From: Aquitalea magnusonii
GTDB lineage: Bacteria; Pseudomonadota; Gammaproteobacteria; Burkholderiales; Chromobacteriaceae
Reading direction: 5' to 3'
Assembly: GCF_002217795.2 (NCBI RefSeq)
Contig: NZ_AP018823.1
Location: forward strand, 3,162,001 to 3,226,000
Length of the DNA stretch: 64,000 nucleotides
The notes beneath the pieces are model-generated. The model made no database searches and had not been told where the DNA came from. It saw nothing but the letters and a program-made list of their open reading frames with translations. A program made the translations under genes and the position numbers. Of this stretch, positions 25,108 to 36,937 are shown in pieces. How positions within the stretch are numbered: position 1 is the first letter of the stretch; each line of letters starts with the position of its first letter.

Positions 25108-26073
25108 TCATGTCTGGCCAGCCTGCATGCGCGTAATGGCTGCGGCCAGTGCGTTGTACATACGCGCCGTCTGCATGCCTTGTGGCCAGAAGCGCAGGCA
25201 GCCATGCAGCAAGCCGTGGCCGAGATGGCATTCGGCCGCCACGCCGCTGGCTTGCAGGCGTTGTACATAGCGCAGGCCATCGTCTCGCAGCGGGTCGTAC
25301 TCCGCCACGGCGACAAAGGCCGGTGGCACACCTTGCAGCCGGGGCGCAGCCAGTGGTGCCAGGCGCGGATCGGCATGCATGGCCGGATCCGGCGCGTATT
25401 GCGCCAGGTAATACGCCATGTCCGCACGGCTCAGCAGCGGCGCAGCGGCATGTTCACTTGCCGCCGGCTCTGTCGGCACCGCCGCCAATGCGGGATAGAT
25501 CAGGGCCTGCCCACACAGCGGCGGCCCTTGCCGGTCACGTGCCGCCAGGCAGAGTGCTGCAGCCAGATTGCCACCGGCGCTATCCCCGGCCACCACCACG
25601 CGCGCGGGGTCGATGCCTAGCGCCAAGCCATCCACTCTCAGCATGTCCCACACGGCCAGGCAGTCGTCGAAGGCGGCCGGAAAGACATGCTCGGGTGCCA
25701 GCCGGTAATCCACCACCAGCACGGCGGCAGCACACTCCCGCGCCAGCGAGGCGGCGATAAAGGCATGTGAATCCAGGCCGCCCAGCATCCAGCCGCCACC
25801 GTGCAAATACAGCACTCCGGGCCAAGCGGCGGCGGGCATTGTCCGGGCCGGGCGATACAGACGCAGCGGGATATCTCTGCCGGCCGCCGGCAGAACATGC
25901 TCCTCGCACAGCAGCCCATCCGGCAATGCCGGGGTGAAATAGCGGCACAGGGCATCGTAGGCCGCACGCATCTCCGCCAGGCTGTCATCGGTGGGCTCAA
26001 ACAGGGCGCACTGCCTGACAAAAGACTGCATTTCCGCAGAAAGCTGATAAGCACTCGCCATCACCGCCTCCAT
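25108..26073 (-). CDS. Alpha/beta hydrolase of the HSL family (esterase)
   Basis: This 321-residue esterase has the hormone-sensitive-lipase signature: the oxyanion motif LHGGGWMLGG (about 89-98), DYRLAPEH (about 121-128), the nucleophile elbow GDSAGGN (about 163-169), the acid in AEYDPLRDD and His near the C-terminus (HGLLHGC). The ATG overlaps the stop of the upstream BCCT transporter gene (TGATG), implying translational coupling. In this setting it may hydrolyse an acylcarnitine or another ester taken up by the transporter, but that is inference. Confidence 0.85.
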   Translation of the reverse strand: MEAVMASAYQLSAEMQSFVRQCALFEPTDDSLAEMRAAYDALCRYFTPALPDGLLCEEHVLPAAGRDIPLRLYRPARTMPAAAWPGVLYLHGGGWMLGGLDSHAFIAASLARECAAAVLVVDYRLAPEHVFPAAFDDCLAVWDMLRVDGLALGIDPARVVVAGDSAGGNLAAALCLAARDRQGPPLCGQALIYPALAAVPTEPAASEHAAAPLLSRADMAYYLAQYAPDPAMHADPRLAPLAAPRLQGVPPAFVAVAEYDPLRDDGLRYVQRLQASGVAAECHLGHGLLHGCLRFWPQGMQTARMYNALAAAITRMQAGQT

Positions 26074-27644
26074 CAGCTGGACTGCTTGCCAACCACAACC
26101 GGAGGTGGCTGTTCGCCTATCTGGTGCGCCGGGACATCGCCATAATCCTCACGCAGCCACTTGAGCAGGCCATACACCTTGACCAGGGTGATGATGGCAA
26201 AGGGAATGGCCGTCACAATCACCGTGGTCTTCATGGTATTGAGTGGTGCTTTGGCAAAAATCATTGCCAGTGGCACCAGCGTCAGCATCACGCACCAGAA
26301 CAAGCGATCGACCGGGGACGGGTCTTCGCCTTCCGCCAGATTGCGGGTACAGGTGGCGGAGACGGCGTAACCTACCGCATCCATGTGTGCGGCCAGAAAG
26401 ATCGCCATCACGGCCAGGAAAAACGCAATCACCACCCGACCAGCCGGCAACAGGGCCAGCAACTGGGCAATGGCCGATTCCCCTCCCTGAGCCTGCAATA
26501 CCTGTGGCACGGCCACCAGGCCAGTGATGAAACTGTGTACGCTGTAGCTTTCCAGCACCCCATAAACAAACCAGATACCGGAACAGCCACCAAACATCAT
26601 GGCCAGCAGTACCTCACGGATGGTGCGGCCACGCGATACGCGGGTGACAAACAAGGCCACGCCTGGGGCATAGGAAATCCACCACAGCCAGTAAAACACC
26701 GTCCATTCACGGGTAAACTTGCCGTCGCCCAAGGGGTCGGTAAACAAGCTCATGTCGACAAAACTGCTGAGCATCAAGCCCAGGCTGGACAACACATTGC
26801 TGGTAATGAAATGGGTAGGCCCCAGCAGATACACATAAGCGGCCAGCAGCAGCACGCCCCAGCACACCATCTGGCTCAAACGCTTCATGCCACCATCCAT
26901 GCCCACCCAGGATGACAGGGTGAACAGCACGGCAACCGAGAGAATCACCACCAACTGGGTGACAAAATTGTCCGGGATGCCGGTAAGGGTGGACAGCAAA
27001 CGGGTAAAGGTGGTGGCGGTCAGCACCAGGGAGATGGTCAATGCGCCGAACATGCACAGCATGAACAGCAAATCCACCAGCCGCCCCAGCACGCCGTCAG
27101 GCTGGCGGCCGGTAATCGCGGCAATAATGGCCGCCAGGCTCAAACCCTTGTTCTTGCGCACGTGATAGTAGTAGCACATGGCCACCGAGCCGACGGCATA
27201 CATGGCCCAGGCACTCAGACCGGAATGAAACAGGGAATAAGCCACGCTGTATTTCAACGCCTGCGGCGACGCCGGTGGCAGGTTCAAACCGGGGGTCTGG
27301 TAGTAATAAGCCCAATCCAGAAAGCCCCAGTACAAGGCCGATGAGCCCATGCCGGACATGATGAACATGAAAATCCACGACAAGGTGGAATAATCCGGCC
27401 CGCCCTCGCCCAGGCGGATCTGCCCGTACTTGCTCATTGCCAGCCAGGCAACAAACAGCACCGAGCCAAAGGCAAACAGCAAGATCGGCGAGGCAAATAC
27501 ATGGGTACACCAATACATCAGTCGATCCGCCGCCGCGATCGAAGCCTGCGGCATGGCGATCATCACGACGACCATCACCATCACGATGAGCAAACTGACC
27601 AGTGCCAGCGGCACGTCACGCCGGCTGTGTGTGAGCTTGTGCAT
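26073..27644 (-). CDS. BCCT-family transporter, probably carnitine/betaine
   Basis: This 523-residue betaine/carnitine/choline transporter has about 12 membrane helices. The signature [22 protein letters not shown] region (about 99-120) resembles CaiT-like carnitine carriers more than the sodium-coupled glycine-betaine carriers BetP and Opu[28 protein letters not shown] is the conserved helix-8 block. The C-terminal tail is short, without the long osmosensory extension of BetP. It is translationally coupled to the esterase and upstream of cntA, so carnitine or an ester of it is the expected cargo. Confidence 0.88.
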   Translation of the reverse strand: MHKLTHSRRDVPLALVSLLIVMVMVVVMIAMPQASIAAADRLMYWCTHVFASPILLFAFGSVLFVAWLAMSKYGQIRLGEGGPDYSTLSWIFMFIMSGMGSSALYWGFLDWAYYYQTPGLNLPPASPQALKYSVAYSLFHSGLSAWAMYAVGSVAMCYYYHVRKNKGLSLAAIIAAITGRQPDGVLGRLVDLLFMLCMFGALTISLVLTATTFTRLLSTLTGIPDNFVTQLVVILSVAVLFTLSSWVGMDGGMKRLSQMVCWGVLLLAAYVYLLGPTHFITSNVLSSLGLMLSSFVDMSLFTDPLGDGKFTREWTVFYWLWWISYAPGVALFVTRVSRGRTIREVLLAMMFGGCSGIWFVYGVLESYSVHSFITGLVAVPQVLQAQGGESAIAQLLALLPAGRVVIAFFLAVMAIFLAAHMDAVGYAVSATCTRNLAEGEDPSPVDRLFWCVMLTLVPLAMIFAKAPLNTMKTTVIVTAIPFAIITLVKVYGLLKWLREDYGDVPAHQIGEQPPPVVVGKQSS

Positions 27645-27755
27645 GTTGCCCCCTGCTGCCAGGCCTAGACCTGGCCGGATTCGTAAATAAGGAAATGATG
27701 CGGTCCTGCCGGCGCGATCGCCCGGCTGCGGACCGGTCCGCCAGCACGCGCTGGA

Positions 27756-28859
27756 TTAGGCTTGCACCGCCTGCGGGGCATGCGTAAGCGCAGCCACGAT
27801 GGCTTGTCCCAGCTCGGTGGTACTGGCCTTGCCACCCAGATCGGCGGTCAGCGGCCCGCTCAGCAGCACAGAGGCGATGGCCTGCATGATGGCATCGTGG
27901 GCCGCGCGGCACGGCCCCTGGCCGTGGCCAAGAAAATCCAGCATCAAGGCCGCGGACCAGATCATGCCGATGGGGTTGGCCATGTTCTGACCGGCAATAT
28001 CCGGTGCCGAGCCGTGAACCGGTTCAAACAGGGAGGGGAAACGCCGCTCGGGATTAAGATTGGCCGAGGCAGCCAAACCAATGGTGCCGGTACAGGCCGG
28101 CCCCAGGTCTGACAGGATGTCGCCAAACAGATTTGACGCCACCACCACATCGAAACGCTCGGGCTGCAATACAAAACGGGCCGCCAGAATATCCACATGC
28201 TGCAGCTCCCATTGCACCTCCGGGTAGTGCTGCGCCACCGCGGCCACCCGCTCATCCCAATACGGCATGCTCACGGCGATGCCGTTGGATTTGGTGGCGG
28301 CAGTCAGCTTTTTGCGCGGTCGGCTTTGTGCCAGGGTAAAAGCGTGGTGCAGGATGCGGTCCACCCCATGGCGGGTAAATATCGATTGCTGCAGCACCAG
28401 TTCGCGCTCCGTGCCCTCGAACATGCGGCCACCGACGGCAGAGTATTCCCCCTCGGTGTTCTCCCTGACGACCAGAAAGTCGATATCGCCGGGCTGGCGA
28501 TTGGCCAGCGGACAAGGCACTCCAGGCAATAGGCGCACCGGTCGCAGATTGACGTATTGGTCGAACACGCGGCGGAACTTCAACAGAGAACCCCACAGCG
28601 ATATGTGATCCGGCACTTGCTCCGGCATGCCGACCGCGCCGAAATAAATGGCATCAAAACCCTGCAGGATGGCCGACCAGTTGTCCGGCATCATCTGGCC
28701 GTGTTGCAGGTAATAGTCACACGATGCCCAGTCAAACAGGGTCACGGACAGATCAATGTCAAAACGCCGCACCGCTGCCTTTAGCACACGCAAGCCTTCC
28801 GGCAGCACTTCCTTGCCAATGCCATCACCGGCAATGGCCGCAATCCTGTAAGCCTGCAT
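27756..28859 (-). CDS. dmlA: Tartrate/D-malate dehydrogenase (decarboxylating)
   Basis: This 367-residue NAD-dependent beta-decarboxylating dehydrogenase converts D-malate to pyruvate and also acts on tartrate. GDGIGKEVLPEG is at 11-22, LWGSLLKFRRVFDQYVNLRPVR lies across 89-110, VRENTEGEYS at 131-140 and NLFGDILSDLGP later. The LLKFRR substrate loop separates it from isopropylmalate dehydrogenase. D-malate is the product expected from carnitine cleavage followed by aldehyde oxidation, so it closes the pathway. It is read leftward and divergent from a DmlR-like regulator. The ATG at 28859 follows an AGGAG-like site. Confidence 0.9.
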   Translation of the reverse strand: MQAYRIAAIAGDGIGKEVLPEGLRVLKAAVRRFDIDLSVTLFDWASCDYYLQHGQMMPDNWSAILQGFDAIYFGAVGMPEQVPDHISLWGSLLKFRRVFDQYVNLRPVRLLPGVPCPLANRQPGDIDFLVVRENTEGEYSAVGGRMFEGTERELVLQQSIFTRHGVDRILHHAFTLAQSRPRKKLTAATKSNGIAVSMPYWDERVAAVAQHYPEVQWELQHVDILAARFVLQPERFDVVVASNLFGDILSDLGPACTGTIGLAASANLNPERRFPSLFEPVHGSAPDIAGQNMANPIGMIWSAALMLDFLGHGQGPCRAAHDAIMQAIASVLLSGPLTADLGGKASTTELGQAIVAALTHAPQAVQA

Positions 28860-28969
28860 CCCGCTCTCCTCTGTTCTTTCGCCGTAATGACCTTGTACTG
28901 CGAGGCCTAGCATGGCGGAAAACAAAGCCCTGATAATCGGTCATTCCGTGCATACAGAAGACACGAAGC

Positions 28970-29875
28970 ATGAAGGATCTGCTGCAGCTTGAAGATTTGC
29001 GGGTGTTCTGTCTGGTCGTCCGCAAGGGCGGTTTTACCGCCGCGGCCGAAGCCATGGCTGTTTCACCGGCCTATGTCAGCAAACGGATTCGCGTGCTGGA
29101 ACAGTGCCTGACTTGCCGCCTGCTGGACCGCACCACCCGGCGCATTGCCCTGACCGAACAGGGAGAACGTGTCCACGAATGGGCACAGAAGATTCTGCGG
29201 GATGTGGAATTGATGAATGTGGAGATCGGTGCCAGCAAACAGCAGCCACGCGGCATGCTGCGCATCAGCAGCAGCTTCGGCTTTGGCAGGGTGCATCTGG
29301 CACCTGCGCTGGGCGCATTGGCATGGCACTACCCGGAGCTGAGCATCCGCCTGGAAGTGGCCGACTGTCTGATCGACCTGGCACAGGAAGGCATTGATCT
29401 GGACATCCGGGTGGGCAACGAAATTGCCCCGCAACTGCTTGCCCGCAAGCTGGCCGACAACCGGCGCATCCTGTGCGCTGCGCCAGCTTATCTGGCGCGG
29501 CATGGCACGCCAACGCAACTGAGCGCACTGGGCAAGCATAATTGCCTGGTGATCAAGGAAAGGGATCACCCTTTCGGGGTGTGGCGTCTGAATGGTCCGC
29601 AGGGGGAATGCAGCATCCGGGTGCAGGGCGCATTGGCGGCAAACCATGGTGAGGTGGTACACCAGTGGGCCTTGCAGGGCCACGGCATCATGCTGCGCTC
29701 ACTGTGGGATGTACACCGCGATCTTGAACGCGGTGATCTGGTGCAGATACTGCCGGACTATCACCTGCCGGCAGATGTCTGGGCTGTTTATCCGGTCAAG
29801 CTGGCAAATTCGGCCAAATTACGTGTTTGTGTCGAATTCATCCAGCACTATTTCAGCCAAGGTCCGCTGGCCTGA
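28970..29875 (+). CDS. LysR-family regulator, DmlR-like, of the carnitine/D-malate cluster
   Basis: This 301-residue LysR-type regulator has an N-terminal winged helix (LEDLRVFCLVVRKGGFTAAAEAMAVSPAYVSKRIRVLE, in two pieces across 8-45) and a substrate-binding effector domain. The reading direction is opposite to dmlA with only 110 bases between, the classic arrangement for a LysR factor controlling its divergent neighbour. It probably activates dmlA and perhaps the whole transporter-cnt block in response to malate or carnitine. Confidence 0.88.
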   Translation: MKDLLQLEDLRVFCLVVRKGGFTAAAEAMAVSPAYVSKRIRVLEQCLTCRLLDRTTRRIALTEQGERVHEWAQKILRDVELMNVEIGASKQQPRGMLRISSSFGFGRVHLAPALGALAWHYPELSIRLEVADCLIDLAQEGIDLDIRVGNEIAPQLLARKLADNRRILCAAPAYLARHGTPTQLSALGKHNCLVIKERDHPFGVWRLNGPQGECSIRVQGALAANHGEVVHQWALQGHGIMLRSLWDVHRDLERGDLVQILPDYHLPADVWAVYPVKLANSAKLRVCVEFIQHYFSQGPLA

Positions 29876-29896
29876 GCCAAGCGGCACAGGGCAGAT

Positions 29897-30106
29897 TTAC
29901 TTGGGCTTGCGCAGGCTGGCAGGGGTGTGGCCTGCCGGGCTGTCCGGCCCATCTTCGTCGTCGTCCTCGGCATAAGGCTGCGGCTTTACCCCCGGCAGAT
30001 CAACCGGCGGCGGAGCCTTGGACAGGCGTGCCAGCGAGCCGATGGTGGACATCACCAGCGCCACGATGACAAACAGCCAGAACCAGGTGGAGTGCAGAAT
30101 ATCCAT
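29897..30106 (-). CDS. Small single-pass membrane protein of unknown function
   Basis: This 69-residue protein has one N-terminal membrane helix (STWFWLFVIVALVMSTIGSLA, about 6-26) followed by a proline- and acid-rich soluble tail (DDDEDGPDSP). I do not recognise a family. It starts 63 bases downstream of hemB on the same strand and probably shares its transcript. The ATG at 30106 is preceded by GGGAGTAGGTC, an acceptable ribosome site. Confidence 0.65.
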   Translation of the reverse strand: MDILHSTWFWLFVIVALVMSTIGSLARLSKAPPPVDLPGVKPQPYAEDDDEDGPDSPAGHTPASLRKPK

Positions 30107-30169
30107 GACCTACTCCCTTCATTGTTCAGCCCCTGACCAGCCACCGGCAAGCCAGGGGCGGCCGGGCGG

Positions 30170-31782
<1,613 letters not shown>

Positions 31783-32892
31783 ATGAAAAAACTCGTACTC
31801 GCTGCCGCTATTGCGGCAGCCATGCCGGTATTGGCTCATGCCGATGTCACCATCTATGGCTCCATCCGTGCTGGCCTGGACAGCATGAAGAGCACCGACA
31901 CCAGCTTCAAGTCGAGCACTGGTGTGGACGACTTCGCCAGCCGTATCGGCTTCAAGGGTAACGAAGACCTGGGCAATGGCCTGAAAGCGATCTGGCAGGT
32001 TGAAACCGGCATGAACGTGGATGGCGTTGCCACCAGCGGCACCGGTGCCGGCACCTTCGCCAACCGTACCAGCTTTGTCGGCGTGGAAGGCGGCTTCGGT
32101 AAAGTTCGTCTGGGCTACATCGACGACGTACTGGGCGAAACCGAATCCACCGACAACCTGTACGGCCCGCGTCGCGATGCGAGCACCGGCATTGCCTTCC
32201 CTCTGTACGAAGGCACGGATGTATTCGGTGCCTATGGCGATAGCCGCGTGAAAAACGGTGTGCGCTATGACAGCCCGGACCTGAACGGCTTCAATGCCAT
32301 CGTCCAGCTCGGCTCTGGTGAATCTCAGGTTGCCGGCGGCAAGAAAACCGGCAACACCCTGGGTACCCGTCTGGCCTACGCCAATTCCGGTTTCTTCGGT
32401 GCTTACGCCTACATGGCCAAGTACAACACCGTGGCAGACCACAACAGCGGCATTCACCGCGTTGAATTCGGCTATGACGCCAACAATCTGTACCTGGCTG
32501 CCACCCTGCAACGCAGCAGCCTGTGGGGCAATGCCTGGGCAACCAATACCGATGGCAGCCAAGCTGTTGCCGGCATCGCCAATACCACCGTTGCCAACAC
32601 CGGTGCCAACAAGCTGACCAGCAATGTCTGGGCCGTCAATGTTGCCTACACCATTGGCGCCTTCAAGCCGTCCTTCGTCTACTCCAAGCGCAGCAGCGTC
32701 AAGGTAGACGGTCAGTCGCAAGACTGGGGTGCCACGCAGTGGGCTGCCGCTCTGGATTACAGCCTGAGCAAGCGCACCATGTTTGAAGCCGGTTACGGTC
32801 AGGTGAAAGAAGACAAGGGCGCACAAACTGCAATGGGTTGGGCTCAGGACAAGGCCACCATTACCTGGGTGATGCTGAAGCACAACTTCTAA
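31783..32892 (+). CDS. Gram-negative trimeric porin
   Basis: This 369-residue outer-membrane porin has a signal peptide (1-20, ending in AHA) followed by DVTIYGSIRAGLD, the standard first strand. Typical Neisseriales/beta-proteobacterial porin blocks follow: SRIGFKGNEDLGNGLKAIWQVE, GKVRLGYIDDV and NGVRYDSPDLNGF. The C-terminus is HNF, the final Phe needed for assembly by the Bam machinery. AGAGGA lies 3-8 bases before the ATG. A strong terminator follows. Diffusion selectivity cannot be judged from sequence. Confidence 0.95.
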   Translation: MKKLVLAAAIAAAMPVLAHADVTIYGSIRAGLDSMKSTDTSFKSSTGVDDFASRIGFKGNEDLGNGLKAIWQVETGMNVDGVATSGTGAGTFANRTSFVGVEGGFGKVRLGYIDDVLGETESTDNLYGPRRDASTGIAFPLYEGTDVFGAYGDSRVKNGVRYDSPDLNGFNAIVQLGSGESQVAGGKKTGNTLGTRLAYANSGFFGAYAYMAKYNTVADHNSGIHRVEFGYDANNLYLAATLQRSSLWGNAWATNTDGSQAVAGIANTTVANTGANKLTSNVWAVNVAYTIGAFKPSFVYSKRSSVKVDGQSQDWGATQWAAALDYSLSKRTMFEAGYGQVKEDKGAQTAMGWAQDKATITWVMLKHNF

Positions 32893-32931
32893 GCACGGCC
32901 CACTGGCTGGTTCCTTTGAAGAAAGTCATTT

Positions 32932-32959
32932 GCCACCGCACTGCCGCGGTGGCTTTTTT
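32932..32959 (+). terminator. Intrinsic terminator of the porin gene
   Basis: An 8-bp stem (GCCACCGC with GCGGTGGC) has a 6-base loop and is followed by six T. It lies 40 bases after the porin stop codon. Confidence 0.93.
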
Positions 32960-32987
32960 CATTTTGTTCTAATATTGCGCTGCCAAT

Positions 32988-33014
32988 AAAAAACGGAGCC
33001 CGCAGGCTCCGTTT
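32988..33014 (-). terminator. Intrinsic terminator of the dnaJ end of grpE-dnaK-dnaJ
   Basis: A perfect 10-bp stem (AAACGGAGCC with GGCTCCGTTT) has a 4-base loop. On the minus strand it runs into six T. It ends the chaperone operon 22 bases after the dnaJ stop. Confidence 0.9.
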
Positions 33015-33036
33015 GTTTTTCCATCACAGGCAGCAC

Positions 33037-34164
33037 TTATTCGAAGAAATCGCGCAGCTTGTCCATGAAGGATTTGGAACGCGGATTGTGAGTGGCCGCA
33101 TCGCCCTGGCTGATGGCGTCGAATTCGCGCAGCAGCTCTTTCTGGCGCTCGGTCAGCTTGACCGGGGTTTCCACCACCACATGGCAGTGCAGATCGCCAT
33201 AATCGGTGCCACGTACCGCCTTCACGCCCTTGCCGCGCAAACGGTATACGCGGCCACTTTGCGTTTCGGCGGCAATCTTCACCTTGGCCATGCCGTCCAG
33301 CGTGGGGATCTCAATCTCGCCACCCAGGGCAGCCGTCGCGAAGGAGATGGGCATTTCGCAGTGCAGATCCATGCCATCACGCTGGAACACCGCGTGCTGC
33401 TTGATGTGGGTCACTACATACAAATCACCCGACGGCCCGCCATTCTGCCCCGGTTCGCCTTCGCCGGACAGACGAATGCGGTCGCCCTCGTCCACGCCAG
33501 CCGGAATCTTCACGTTCAGCGTCTTGTTGGTCTTTTTCTGACCGGCACCATGGCAACTGGTGCAAGGGTCGGTAATCTGCTTGCCGGTACCATGGCAGGT
33601 CGGGCAGGTTTGCTGGATGGAGAAGAAGCCCTGGCTCATCCGCACCTGACCATGACCACCGCAGGTGGAGCAGGTCTTGGGCTGGGTGCCCGGTTTGGCA
33701 CCGGTGCCGTGGCACACTTCGCAATCTTCATGCGAAGGAATGCGGATCTGCTTTTCGCAGCCGCGGGCGGCTTCTTCCAGCGTGATGTCCAGGTTGTAGC
33801 GCAGGTCTGCGCCACGATAGACATTGGAACGACCACCACCAGCGCCACCACGGCCACCGCCGAAGATGTCGCTGAAGATATCGGCAAAATCGCCAAAACC
33901 GCCAAAGCCGGCACCACCACCGCCAGCACCGGCCTGCGGGTCTACCCCGGCGTGGCCAAACTGGTCGTAGGCGCTGCGCTTCTGGCTGTCAGAGAGGATT
34001 TCATACGCCTCTTTGACTTCCTTGAACTTTTCTTCGGCTTCCTTGCTGTCCGGATTACGGTCCGGGTGATACTTCATCGCCAGCTTGCGGTAAGCCTTTT
34101 TGATGTCGTCCTCGGAAGCATCGCGATTGACGCCGAGCACATCATAAAAATCTCTTTTGGACAT
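33037..34164 (-). CDS. dnaJ: Chaperone DnaJ
   Basis: DnaJ is the Hsp40 co-chaperone that delivers substrates to DnaK and stimulates its ATPase. The 375-residue protein has the J domain (1-70) with HPD at 33-35. A Gly/Phe-rich linker rich in GAGGGG follows, then four zinc motifs [24 protein letters not shown] and CTSCHGAG, and a C-terminal beta-sandwich domain. It is the third gene after grpE and dnaK, 130 bases downstream of dnaK. Confidence 0.98.
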   Translation of the reverse strand: MSKRDFYDVLGVNRDASEDDIKKAYRKLAMKYHPDRNPDSKEAEEKFKEVKEAYEILSDSQKRSAYDQFGHAGVDPQAGAGGGGAGFGGFGDFADIFSDIFGGGRGGAGGGRSNVYRGADLRYNLDITLEEAARGCEKQIRIPSHEDCEVCHGTGAKPGTQPKTCSTCGGHGQVRMSQGFFSIQQTCPTCHGTGKQITDPCTSCHGAGQKKTNKTLNVKIPAGVDEGDRIRLSGEGEPGQNGGPSGDLYVVTHIKQHAVFQRDGMDLHCEMPISFATAALGGEIEIPTLDGMAKVKIAAETQSGRVYRLRGKGVKAVRGTDYGDLHCHVVVETPVKLTERQKELLREFDAISQGDAATHNPRSKSFMDKLRDFFE

Positions 34165-34220
34165 GGTGTTTCACTCTCTGGCCGTGACCAACCGGTACGG
34201 CAGGCAATGATCTTCTTAAC

Positions 34221-34270
34221 ATGGCAAAGGCACAGAGGCCGGTGGAGCACCCTCCGCCATTCCCTGTGCC
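34221..34270 (-). terminator. Possible hairpin in the dnaK-dnaJ gap
   Basis: GGCACAG (34229-34235) pairs with CTGTGCC (34264-34270) around a GC-rich inner stem. On the minus strand only TTTG follows. It may partly terminate or process the dnaK message so that less dnaJ is made. Confidence 0.35.
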
Positions 34271-34294
34271 TCGTTCAATCAGCAAGCCGCCGGC

Positions 34295-36214
34295 TTACTT
34301 CTTGTCTTTTACTTCTTCGAACTCGGCATCCAGCACATCGCCTTCGTCCTTGGCCTTGCCGGCATCGGCAGCACCCTGGCCAGCTTCAGCCTGCTGAGCC
34401 TGGGCGTACATGATTTCGCCCAGCTTCTGGCTGGCCTTGGCCAGTTCTTCGGTCTTGGCTTCGATGACAGCCTTGTCTTCGCCCTTCACCACTTCTTCAG
34501 CGGCTTTGACAGCGTCTTCGATCTTGGCCTTTTCAGCCGCGTCGATCTTGTCGCCATGCTCGGACAGGGACTTCTTCACGCTGTGGATCAGGCCTTCTGC
34601 CTGGTTACGTGCAGTCACCAGTTCGTGCAGTTTCTTGTCTTCCTCGGCATTGGCTTCGGCATCCTTCACCATGCGCTGGATTTCCTCTTCGGACAAGCCG
34701 GAGGAAGCCTGGATGGTGATGTTGGCCTGCTTGCCGCTGGCCTTGTCCTTGGCCGATACGTGCAGGATACCGTTGGCGTCGATGTTGAATTCCACTTCGA
34801 TCTGCGGAATGCCACGCGGTGCCGGCGGAATGTCACCCAGATTGAACTGACCCAGGCTCTTGTTGGCCGCTGCCTTTTCACGTTCGCCTTGCAGCACGTG
34901 GATGGTAACCGCAGTCTGGTTGTCATCCGCCGTGGAGAAGGTTTGCGATGCCTTGGTCGGGATGGTGGTGTTCTTCTGGATCAGCTTGGTCATCACGCCA
35001 CCCAGGGTTTCGATACCCAGCGACAGCGGTGTCACGTCCAGCAGCAGCACGTCCTTGCGATCGCCGGACAGTACCGAACCCTGAATGGCAGCACCAACGG
35101 CCACGGCTTCGTCCGGGTTCACATCCTTGCGCGGTTCCTTGCCAAAGAATTCCTTCACCGCATCCTGTACCTTCGGCATACGGGTCTGGCCACCCACCAG
35201 AATCACGTCGGTGATGTCGGACAGGGATACACCAGCGTCCTTCAGGGCAACGCGGCACGGCTCGATGGAGCGGGTAATCAGGTCGTCAACCAGGCTTTCG
35301 AACTTGGCACGGGTAATCTTCATGGCCAAGTGCTTCGGACCAGTGGCGTCCATGGTGATGTACGGCAGGTTCACTTCGGTCTGGGTGGCGCTGGACAGCT
35401 CGATCTTGGCCTTTTCAGCAGCTTCCTTCAGACGTTGCAGGGCCATTACGTCGTTCTTCAGGTTCACGCCCTGTTCGCGCTGGAACTCGGTCACGATGTA
35501 ATCGATGATGCGCTGGTCGAAGTCTTCACCACCCAGGAAGGTGTCACCGTTGGTGGACAGCACTTCGAACTGGTGCTCGCCGTCAACGTCGGCGATTTCG
35601 ATGATGGAAACGTCGAACGTACCACCACCCAGGTCGTATACGGCGATCTTGCGGTCACCTTCCTGCTTGGCCAGGCCAAAGGCCAGCGCAGCAGCGGTCG
35701 GTTCGTTGATGATGCGCTTTACTTCCAGACCGGCGATACGGCCGGCATCCTTGGTGGCCTGACGCTGGCTGTCGTTGAAGTAGGCCGGTACGGTAATCAC
35801 CGCTTCGGTCACTTCTTCACCCAGGTAGTCTTCGGCAGCCTTCTTCATCTTGCGCAGCACTTCTGCGGAGATTTGCGGCGGAGCCAGTTCCTGGTCACGT
35901 ACCTTCACCCAGGCGTCGCCATTGGAAGCCTTCATGATCTGGAAGGGCATCAGGTCGATGTCTTTTTGCACTTCCTTGTCTTCGAAGCGGCGACCGATCA
36001 GGCGCTTGGCTGCGTACAGGGTGTTCTTCGGGTTGGTGACGGCCTGACGCTTGGCCGGTGCACCTACCAGGATTTCGCCATCTTCCATGTAAGCAATGAT
36101 GGAAGGCGTGGTGCGAGCACCTTCGGCGTTTTCAATCACTTTCGGGTTGCCACCTTCAACTACGGCTACGCAGGAGTTGGTCGTACCCAGGTCAATACCA
36201 ATGATTTTGCCCAT
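34295..36214 (-). CDS. dnaK: Chaperone protein DnaK (Hsp70)
   Basis: DnaK is the ATP-dependent folding chaperone. The 639-residue protein starts [18 protein letters not shown] and contains the phosphate loops [15 protein letters not shown] and [13 protein letters not shown], the linker [14 protein letters not shown], and a C-terminal lid ending in [10 protein letters not shown]. The EEVKDKK tail is typical of proteobacterial DnaK. It lies 133 bases downstream of grpE and 130 bases upstream of dnaJ. A CTTGAAA element in the upstream gap suggests a second heat-shock promoter. Confidence 0.98.
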   Translation of the reverse strand: MGKIIGIDLGTTNSCVAVVEGGNPKVIENAEGARTTPSIIAYMEDGEILVGAPAKRQAVTNPKNTLYAAKRLIGRRFEDKEVQKDIDLMPFQIMKASNGDAWVKVRDQELAPPQISAEVLRKMKKAAEDYLGEEVTEAVITVPAYFNDSQRQATKDAGRIAGLEVKRIINEPTAAALAFGLAKQEGDRKIAVYDLGGGTFDVSIIEIADVDGEHQFEVLSTNGDTFLGGEDFDQRIIDYIVTEFQREQGVNLKNDVMALQRLKEAAEKAKIELSSATQTEVNLPYITMDATGPKHLAMKITRAKFESLVDDLITRSIEPCRVALKDAGVSLSDITDVILVGGQTRMPKVQDAVKEFFGKEPRKDVNPDEAVAVGAAIQGSVLSGDRKDVLLLDVTPLSLGIETLGGVMTKLIQKNTTIPTKASQTFSTADDNQTAVTIHVLQGEREKAAANKSLGQFNLGDIPPAPRGIPQIEVEFNIDANGILHVSAKDKASGKQANITIQASSGLSEEEIQRMVKDAEANAEEDKKLHELVTARNQAEGLIHSVKKSLSEHGDKIDAAEKAKIEDAVKAAEEVVKGEDKAVIEAKTEELAKASQKLGEIMYAQAQQAEAGQGAADAGKAKDEGDVLDAEFEEVKDKK

Positions 36215-36284
36215 GTTGTATTCCTTTATATCTGAATTCGTTGCGACTACGGCCAGCAAGCTGATAGCCGAGGCCTGTTGCGTT

Positions 36285-36315
36285 CATAGGTATTGGCTAT
36301 ATGGTCTTTTTCAAG
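36285..36315 (-). promoter_or_regulatory. Possible heat-shock promoter ahead of dnaK
   Basis: CTTGAAA on the minus strand (complement of 36309-36315) matches the sigma-32 -35 element. A loose -10 (ATACCTATG) lies about 15 bases further on. It is weaker than the grpE and htpG elements. Confidence 0.35.
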
Positions 36316-36347
36316 AGCCGGCCAAGAACCTTTTTATGTGTTTCGTG

Positions 36348-36893
36348 TCAGGCCTTGGCCTTGGCCACGATCACCATGGCCGGACGCAGCGTGCGCTCAG
36401 CCAGCTGATAACCTTTTTGCAGCACCCGTAACACCGTATTGGCTTCGGCGTCGGACTCTTCCGCGCTCATCGCCTGGTGTTGATGCGGATCCAGCTTGTC
36501 GCCCACTGCCGGGCTGATTTCCTTGATTTGTGCCTTGTCAAAGGCGGCCACCAGCTGCTTGAGGGTCATGTCCACGCCCATTTTCAGGGTGTCGATCTGA
36601 CCGCTTTGGTCCAGCAGCGCCATTTCCAGGTAGTCCTTTACCGGAACCAGTTCCTGGGCAAACTTGTTGATGGCGTATTTCTGCGTGTTCAGCAGTTCTT
36701 CGGCATTGCGGCGACGCAGGTTTTCCTGGTCTGCACGGCTGCGCAGCAGTTGATCCTGCAGATCGGCCACCTGGGCTTCCAGTTCGGCAATGCGCTGTTC
36801 CACGGTTTGCTCTACTTGCTGTTCGCTGGCAGCGGCGTTGTTCACGTCCTCAACGACGGCTTCGTTGTTCGTGTTGTTCTGGTTTTCCTGCAT
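36348..36893 (-). CDS. grpE: Nucleotide exchange factor GrpE
   Basis: GrpE releases ADP from DnaK. The 181-residue protein has a long acidic, Asn-rich head (1-30), a coiled-coil region (about 30-90) with AELEAQVADLQDQLLRSRAD, and a beta domain with VDMTLKQLVAAFDKA and FDPHQHQA-like LDPHQHQAMS, which contacts DnaK. It is the first gene of grpE-dnaK-dnaJ, with a sigma-32-like promoter 45 bases upstream. Confidence 0.97.
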   Translation of the reverse strand: MQENQNNTNNEAVVEDVNNAAASEQQVEQTVEQRIAELEAQVADLQDQLLRSRADQENLRRRNAEELLNTQKYAINKFAQELVPVKDYLEMALLDQSGQIDTLKMGVDMTLKQLVAAFDKAQIKEISPAVGDKLDPHQHQAMSAEESDAEANTVLRVLQKGYQLAERTLRPAMVIVAKAKA

Positions 36894-36937
36894 GGCAAGA
36901 CCTCAAAAAAGTCGGCTTTTAACAATGTCCCGACCTC

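Noticed and set aside
34556-36235. Long rightward open frame opposite dnaK
   Set aside because: This is a well-known type of antisense artefact over dnaK, caused by its codon usage.
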